The notes under the pieces: generated by a model
Database searches by the model: none
The model's input: only the letters and a program-made list of their open reading frames with translations
Told to the model about the DNA's origin: nothing
Position numbers and translations under genes: made by a program
NCBI GenBank assembly: GCA_031281925.1
Contig: JAITES010000137.1
Location: 1-9,954 of the forward strand
Length of the DNA: 9,954 nucleotides
Source: Treponema sp.
Lineage (GTDB): Bacteria > Spirochaetota > Spirochaetia > Treponematales > Breznakiellaceae
Direction of reading: 5' to 3'
Part shown: piece after piece, positions 5,822-9,954 of the stretch
How the letters are laid out: the number at the start of each line of letters is the position of its first letter
Position numbering within the stretch: the first letter of the stretch is position 1

Positions 5822-7739
5822 TTGAAGTCTTGACCTGCAGGTTCAGTTCCCTGAGCTGTTTATCGCTTACCGCGGAAGGACTTTCATCCATCAGGCCCTG
5901 GGCAAAGGAATTTTTGGGGAAGGCGATAACCTCGCGGATCGAACTCTCCCCGGCCATGATCATGACAAGGCGGTCAAGTCCGGGAGCGATGCCGCCGTGA
6001 GGCGGAGCCCCGTAGCGGAAGGCCTCGGTAAGGAAACCGAATTTCTCCTCCGCCTCCGCAGGATCAAAACCCACGATCCTGAAAACCTTCTTCTGCAATT
6101 CAGGATCATGAATCCTGATGGAACCGGAAGCCAGCTCAAAACCGTTGAGCACAAGATCGTAGAGATCCCCCTTCACCGAACCGGGATCCTTTTCCATGGT
6201 TTGCTGGTACTGTTCCTGCGGCCAGGTAAACATGTGGTGAGCCGCCTCCCAGTGGTTTTCATCTTCGTTAAATTCAAACATGGGAAAGTCCACTATCCAG
6301 CAGAATTCAAAGCGAGATCCGCCTCCCGGAGTTTTGCCTTCGCCGTCCGCAAGGGTGAGTCCAAGATCCCTGCCAAGCTTGCTGCGTACCGCACCCAGGG
6401 CGGTGTTGGCGATCTTCCGTTTACTGTCCGCCACGATGAGTATTAGATCCCCGGTTTCGGCCCCCATAAAACCGACAATGTCATTGGCGAGTTTCCCGTT
6501 GGCAGGGGAACCGGCTTCATCGGCAAAGAACTTTGAAACCCCTCCCTCCAGAACCGGCGCGCCGGGAAGGCCCGCAACCTTCATCCAGGCCAGGCCCTTT
6601 GCCCTGTAGATCTTTGCGGTCTCTTCAAGCTCCTCAATCTGCTTGCGGGAATAGGAAACGGTTTCACCGTTTTTCGCCTTGCCCTTTACAAGAAGGGCCT
6701 TTACCCCGCCGCCGGGAAGTATTACGCCGCGTTCGGCAGCGGCCCGCCTTTCGGCCTCGCCCGAGGCGAGCGCGTCCTTAAAGGCCTGGAAACCGCATCG
6801 TTCAACAAAGGGGGCAAAGTCCTGCATCTCCATGCCGAAGCGGAGATCGGGCTTGTCCGTCCCGTAGCGTTCCTGCGCTTCTTCAAAGGTCAAACGGCGG
6901 AAGCCGGCGGGCAGATCAAAATCCAGACATTTTTTGAACACATGGGAGAGGAGACTCTCCGTCATCTTCAGAATATCTTCCCTGTTCACAAAACTCATTT
7001 CAATATCGATCTGGGTAAACTCAGGCTGCCTGTCACCCCGTGCGTCTTCGTCCCGGTAACAGCGGGCAATCTGGAAGTATTTGTCAAAGCCCGCGACCAT
7101 GAGTATCTGCTTGTAGAGCTGCGGCGACTGGGGCAGGGCATAGAAATGCCCCGGATAAAGCCGGGAAGGAACAAGATAGTCCCGCGCTCCTTCCGGAGTA
7201 GATTTGATAAAAGTAGGTGTTTCAATCTCGTAGAAACCCTGAGAGGTCATCCATTCGCGCACCGCAAAAGTAACATCGCTGCGGAGGCGGATCTTCCGCT
7301 GCATCGAAAAAGACCGGAGATCCAGGTAACGGTACTTCAGCCTGAGATCCTCACCGGCCCTGCTCTCCTCTTCAATCTGGAACGGAAGCACCCCGGAACG
7401 GTTCAGGACAAGGATGCGGCGGGCCACCACTTCAATCTCCCCGGTGGGCATTTCACTGTTCAGCATGTCGCCGGGCCGGGCCCTCACCTCCCCCTCCAGC
7501 GCGATGCAGTATTCGTTGTGGAGTTCCTCCGTGATCTTTGTCAGCACGGAAAAAGCCTCGCTGCCGATGATTTTTTCGGTATCGGGCTCCACCACCGTCT
7601 GGGTAATCCCGTAACGGTCCCTAAGATTGATGAATGATATGCCTCCGTGATCCCGCTTGCGGTGCACCCATCCGTTGAGAATCACGGTCTTCCCCGCATC
7701 CGCCTTTCGCAGTTCCCCGCAGTTTGCCGTACGCTTCAT
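5817..7739 (-). CDS. aspS: Aspartyl-tRNA synthetase, bacterial type
   Basis: A class II aminoacyl-tRNA synthetase that charges tRNA-Asp (possibly also tRNA-Asn) with aspartate. From the ATG at 7739 it is 640 residues, somewhat longer than the E. coli enzyme. The N-terminal OB-fold anticodon domain includes LNGWVHRKRDHGG; then come TPEGARDYLVPSR and QSPQLYKQ, motif 2 with RDED at 229-232 followed by RQPEFTQIDIE, a GAD insertion domain at roughly 320-440, and motif 3 with GLDRL (R590). His31 matches the residue typical of non-discriminating AspRS. The frame opens further upstream at a TTG (7814), but that extension is not family-like and overlaps the predicted promoter. ATG 7748 (MET-MKRT) and ATG 7739 are the realistic starts; 7739 is preferred for its family-like N-terminus and the GGA a few bases upstream. 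Confidence 0.96.
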   Translation of the reverse strand: MKRTANCGELRKADAGKTVILNGWVHRKRDHGGISFINLRDRYGITQTVVEPDTEKIIGSEAFSVLTKITEELHNEYCIALEGEVRARPGDMLNSEMPTGEIEVVARRILVLNRSGVLPFQIEEESRAGEDLRLKYRYLDLRSFSMQRKIRLRSDVTFAVREWMTSQGFYEIETPTFIKSTPEGARDYLVPSRLYPGHFYALPQSPQLYKQILMVAGFDKYFQIARCYRDEDARGDRQPEFTQIDIEMSFVNREDILKMTESLLSHVFKKCLDFDLPAGFRRLTFEEAQERYGTDKPDLRFGMEMQDFAPFVERCGFQAFKDALASGEAERRAAAERGVILPGGGVKALLVKGKAKNGETVSYSRKQIEELEETAKIYRAKGLAWMKVAGLPGAPVLEGGVSKFFADEAGSPANGKLANDIVGFMGAETGDLILIVADSKRKIANTALGAVRSKLGRDLGLTLADGEGKTPGGGSRFEFCWIVDFPMFEFNEDENHWEAAHHMFTWPQEQYQQTMEKDPGSVKGDLYDLVLNGFELASGSIRIHDPELQKKVFRIVGFDPAEAEEKFGFLTEAFRYGAPPHGGIAPGLDRLVMIMAGESSIREVIAFPKNSFAQGLMDESPSAVSDKQLRELNLQVKTSS

Positions 7740-7754
7740 TGTTTCCATAGATTG

Positions 7755-7783
7755 ACTATAAACCGCATAAAACAGGCTTTCAA
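7755..7783 (-). promoter_or_regulatory. Predicted aspS promoter
   Basis: Read on the minus strand, TTGAAA (7783-7778, 5 of 6 consensus) and TATAGT (7760-7755, 5 of 6) are separated by exactly 17 bp. The expected start of transcription is near 7748, which is the A of the upstream ATG of aspS, so the mRNA would have no leader or one of about 9 nt before the ATG at 7739. Judged by eye. Confidence 0.6.
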
Positions 7784-7793
7784 GGTGGAAAAC

Positions 7794-7822
7794 TTGACGT
7801 GCCGAAAGGAGCAATCTACACT
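7794..7822 (+). promoter_or_regulatory. Predicted promoter of the UPF0158-GNAT gene
   Basis: TTGACG at 7794-7799 (5 of 6) and TACACT at 7817-7822 (4 of 6) are spaced 17 bp apart. Transcription would start close to 7829, the A of the ATG start codon. The -35 box lies only 10 bp from the -35 box of the divergent aspS promoter. A ribosome-site-like AAAGGAG sits at 7805-7811 inside the spacer, too far (17 nt) from the ATG to be well placed. Confidence 0.5.
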
Positions 7823-7828
7823 AAAAAT

Positions 7829-8734
7829 ATGATTTTTGAGCTGAGTGATGAACTCATGGACGATATCCTCTTTTCCATGGAAGATCAGGAAACAGAGTTC
7901 CGCATAGATACCAGGAGGGGGATAATACTGAGCCGTGAGGACATCGCCGAAGAGGCTGAAGAAGAGGAGAAAGACCGCTTTATTTATATCCCCGACTGGG
8001 ATTCTTCCAGCGGCTTCAGACTGATGGAACATTTTGCCGCAAGCCTCCGCAATCCCCTGCTGCGGGAGGAATTGGGCGCGGCGCTGAACCAGGGCCGGGG
8101 AGTGTTCCGGGCCTTCAAAGACATCTTAAGCCAGTACCCGGAAGCGGAAAAACTCTGGTTTGCCTATAAAGAAAAAGAGATGAAGCGGGAAATTATCCGC
8201 TGGTATAACGCCCTGAGGGAAGAGTGGGGCATGAGCCTCATCGGCCTTGAACCTGAAGATACACGGGATCTCGTGCTGGAGGATTTCCGCTTCCGTGAAT
8301 ACCGGGAACATGATCTTCATGAGGCCCAATCCCTTCATGCCCTCTGCCGGGAGGAATTTCCCCTAATGGAAACTGCATGGGTCGTTCCGGCGGAATACTC
8401 CCTTGTTGCGGAAACCGGACACGGAGATTTTGCCGGTTATATCGCCGCCGCGGAAAAGGCGGGAATTCTTCATATATATGCCCTTGAGATCCGGCCTGAG
8501 TACCGGGGACTCGGCCTGGGGGAAACTCTTTTGGGCCGCTTCCTGGAAAAATTTTCTCCCGCCGCGGAAAAGCCGAACGGCATGGCAAACAGCATAGAGA
8601 GGATAAACATCGAGCTTCCCCGGATCCATGAAGGTTTCTCCCGCGTCCTGCTCCGTTTCGGCTTTAAGGACCAGGTGGTAAGCTACAGTCTGGAAAGGCC
8701 AACAGGGTCCGAGGCAGACGAAGGCTCCTCTTGA
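7829..8734 (+). CDS. UPF0158 domain fused to a GNAT acetyltransferase
   Basis: A 301-residue protein with two recognisable parts. Residues 1 to about 135 resemble UPF0158, a small uncharacterised family: an N-terminal helix (LSDELMDDILFSMEDQ), an acidic stretch, IPDWDSSSGFRLMEHF from 54, GRGVFRAFKDILSQYP from 89, and a charged helix ending near RWYNAL. Residues from about 150 to 291 resemble a GNAT N-acetyltransferase: the acetyl-CoA loop is seen in LEIRPEYRGLGLGETLL (R222 to G231), and the C-terminal RVLLRFGFKDQVVSYSLER fits the last strands. The ATG at 7829 is preferred; a GTG at 7799 in frame would add 10 residues but overlaps the predicted -35 box. No signal peptide or membrane segment is present. 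The acetyl acceptor is unknown. It is divergent from aspS and appears to be transcribed alone. Confidence 0.75.
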   Translation: MIFELSDELMDDILFSMEDQETEFRIDTRRGIILSREDIAEEAEEEEKDRFIYIPDWDSSSGFRLMEHFAASLRNPLLREELGAALNQGRGVFRAFKDILSQYPEAEKLWFAYKEKEMKREIIRWYNALREEWGMSLIGLEPEDTRDLVLEDFRFREYREHDLHEAQSLHALCREEFPLMETAWVVPAEYSLVAETGHGDFAGYIAAAEKAGILHIYALEIRPEYRGLGLGETLLGRFLEKFSPAAEKPNGMANSIERINIELPRIHEGFSRVLLRFGFKDQVVSYSLERPTGSEADEGSS

Positions 8735-8796
8735 GACTGTATCAGGCAAATAGTTTCGACAAAAGTTTCATTTCTTGACAGGCAAGTATTTTTTCG

Positions 8797-8826
8797 TTGA
8801 CAAAAATTGTCCAGGACAGATATTAT
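8797..8826 (+). promoter_or_regulatory. Predicted strong promoter of the solute-binding protein gene
   Basis: A consensus TTGACA at 8797-8802 is followed after 18 bp by TATTAT at 8821-8826 (5 of 6). The expected start is near 8833, giving a leader of about 70 nt. A second exact TTGACA occurs at 8775-8780 without a matching -10 box. The flanking DNA is markedly AT-rich compared with the genes around it, as is common for strong promoters. Confidence 0.65.
8799..8818. promoter_or_regulatory. Overlapping palindromes, candidate operator
   Basis: Two short palindromes overlap between the -35 and -10 boxes: GACAA-AAA-TTGTC at 8799-8811 and TGTCC-A-GGACA at 8808-8818. This is a classic repressor position for sugar transport operons. 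The half-sites are only 5 bp and no regulator gene is in view, so it is a candidate only. Confidence 0.4.
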
Positions 8827-8902
8827 ATGAGACTTACGTTGGGGAAAATGGTGAATATAGGCGTATGCTTGTATATATTTTTTTAGTTTTATGGAGGATA
8901 AC

Positions 8903-9954
8903 ATGAAACGTTTGTTTATTTTGACAGTGCTTTTGGCGCTGGCCTTCTCCCTGGTCTTTGCCGGCGGCGGCAAGCAGCAGTCCTCATCCGGTTCCGCTGT
9001 GACGAAGATTACCATCCTCGCCACCAATGCGGGCAACGATGCGAATACCGAGCAGACCCGGTACCGGATTGAAAAATTCAACGAAGCCTACAAGGGTAAA
9101 TACGAGGCAGTCGTTGAATGGATCCCCGGCATGGCCGAAGATATCAGGGCCAAGTTCAAGATGCTCAACACCGCCCGTAATCTTCCGGCGATAGTGGGCA
9201 GCCTGGGCGAAGAGCCCTCCTTCGCGGAACTCCTGTTCCGTAATAACCGGCTTATCGACCTTAAGCCCTACTTCGACGCGGATCCTGAATGGCAGCGCCT
9301 GGCTATTCCGGCAAGCGTTGCCTACAATACCAGGGACGGAAAGATGTACAGCGCTCCGGCAAGCACGGCGCCCTATGTGGGGATCTACTACAACAAGGAG
9401 CATTTCACCCAGGCGGGAATTTCCCGGTTCCCCGAAACCTGGAATGAATTCTGGACCGCCTGCGACAAGCTCAAGGCAGCGGGGCATACGCCTATTTCCC
9501 TCCACCTTACCGAAACCGGCTGGTGCACCATGCTCATGGCAACTACCTATCTGGGCCGCAACGCCGAAGGGCAGGCCTTTATGAATCAGCAGTTCCCCAC
9601 CAATTTCAGCACTCCCCAGATCATCGACATGCTCAACATGATAAAACGGCTTTACACCTACACCACCAGGGACGCCCAGGGGGGCAACTACGCCCTGGCG
9701 GCCAATAACTTCTCCAACGAAACCACCTCCATGATCCCCAACGGCCCCTGGATGATAGAGTCCTTAAGCGATCCCGCCTTTGCGGCCCCCGGGTTCGACC
9801 AGAAGGTGGGCTACGCCAAATTCCCCGAAGGGATAATGATAGACAACGGAAGCGAGATGCTCGGCGACGGCGTATCGGTGGATGTTTCCAAAGCAGAACA
9901 GGAAGCCGCCGTTGAGTGGCTCCGGTTCTACGCAACCAACCAGGACATGATCCG
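8903..9954 (+). CDS. ABC transporter solute-binding protein, family 1 (3' end outside window)
   Basis: The frame starts at ATG 8903 with a good GGAGGA ribosome site at 8893-8898 and stays open for 350 codons to the window edge. It starts with a signal peptide: basic MKR, hydrophobic residues 4-19, and a cleavage site after A20 (VFA then GGG). No cysteine occurs at or near the site, so this is a secreted periplasmic protein by sequence, not a lipoprotein. The mature part begins with a Gly/Ser/Gln-rich linker and continues as a family 1 extracellular binding protein of sugar importers (CUT1-like): YYNKEHFTQAGI from Y162, FPETWNEFWTACDKLKAAG, and IPNGPWMIESL around N280-W283. It should deliver a carbohydrate to permeases expected downstream. 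The specific sugar cannot be told. About 70 to 90 residues are probably missing, judging from usual family length. Confidence 0.9.
   Translation, partial: MKRLFILTVLLALAFSLVFAGGGKQQSSSGSAVTKITILATNAGNDANTEQTRYRIEKFNEAYKGKYEAVVEWIPGMAEDIRAKFKMLNTARNLPAIVGSLGEEPSFAELLFRNNRLIDLKPYFDADPEWQRLAIPASVAYNTRDGKMYSAPASTAPYVGIYYNKEHFTQAGISRFPETWNEFWTACDKLKAAGHTPISLHLTETGWCTMLMATTYLGRNAEGQAFMNQQFPTNFSTPQIIDMLNMIKRLYTYTTRDAQGGNYALAANNFSNETTSMIPNGPWMIESLSDPAFAAPGFDQKVGYAKFPEGIMIDNGSEMLGDGVSVDVSKAEQEAAVEWLRFYATNQDMI

Noticed and set aside
6942..7637. Plus-strand open frame of 231 codons
   Set aside because: It is fully antisense to aspS, whose protein is unmistakable. The His/Pro/Arg-rich product looks like a frame shadow.
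7740..7814. N-terminal extension of AspRS from a TTG at 7814
   Set aside because: The added 25 residues are not AspRS-like and the DNA contains a well-spaced promoter for aspS. The family N-terminus begins at MKRT (7739).
8984..9505. Minus-strand open frame of 173 codons
   Set aside because: It is antisense to the solute-binding protein, which has a clear start, signal peptide and family motifs.
1..9954. CRISPR arrays, insertion sequences, tRNA or rRNA genes
   Set aside because: No regularly spaced repeats, transposase-like frames, terminal inverted repeats or tRNA-like cloverleaf sequences were recognised anywhere in the window.

Overview
The window looks like a piece of a bacterial chromosome, most likely from a free-living or gut-associated spirochaete of the Treponema group. 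This placement is an inference from overall protein character: the style of the aspartyl-tRNA synthetase, the paired short ChrA proteins, and a sugar-type ABC binding protein with a Gly-rich mature N-terminus. No rRNA or other phylogenetic marker is present to prove it. GC content appears to be about half, and coding density is high on both strands. I see no mobile elements, CRISPR arrays, tRNAs or rRNAs.

Layout from left to right. (1) The C-terminal tail of an unidentified plus-strand gene (2-136) faces a minus-strand gene for a DUF4185-like beta-propeller protein (187-1233), with a perfect 12-bp hairpin between their ends. (2) A 302-bp divergent intergenic region carries a second perfect 12-bp inverted repeat and a plausible promoter. 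(3) A plus-strand operon (1536-4652) encodes the large and small subunits of an isopropylmalate-dehydratase-type hydro-lyase (LeuC/LeuD family, 4-bp overlap), an alpha/beta-hydrolase esterase and a hotdog-fold thioesterase. (4) Convergent to it, a minus-strand block encodes aspartyl-tRNA synthetase (aspS) followed by two translationally coupled short ChrA-type transporters. (5) Divergent from aspS is a plus-strand gene fusing a UPF0158 domain to a GNAT acetyltransferase. (6) At the right edge, behind a strong sigma-70-like promoter, a family 1 ABC solute-binding protein begins and runs off the window.

How the genes may work together. The hydro-lyase, esterase and thioesterase probably share one transcript. 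No leuA or leuB is visible nearby, so leucine synthesis is only one option; a role on a related 2- or 3-hydroxy diacid is equally open. AspS, ChrA-1 and ChrA-2 are collinear and may be co-transcribed. The solute-binding protein is probably the first gene of a carbohydrate importer operon whose permeases and remaining genes lie outside the window.

The most notable points are the UPF0158-GNAT fusion; a compact back-to-back promoter pair between aspS and the fusion gene, with both predicted transcription starts falling on start codons (possible leaderless mRNAs); the His31 signature of non-discriminating AspRS; and overlapping palindromes inside the promoter of the solute-binding protein gene. 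I did not find convincing evidence of a wholly new multi-gene system.
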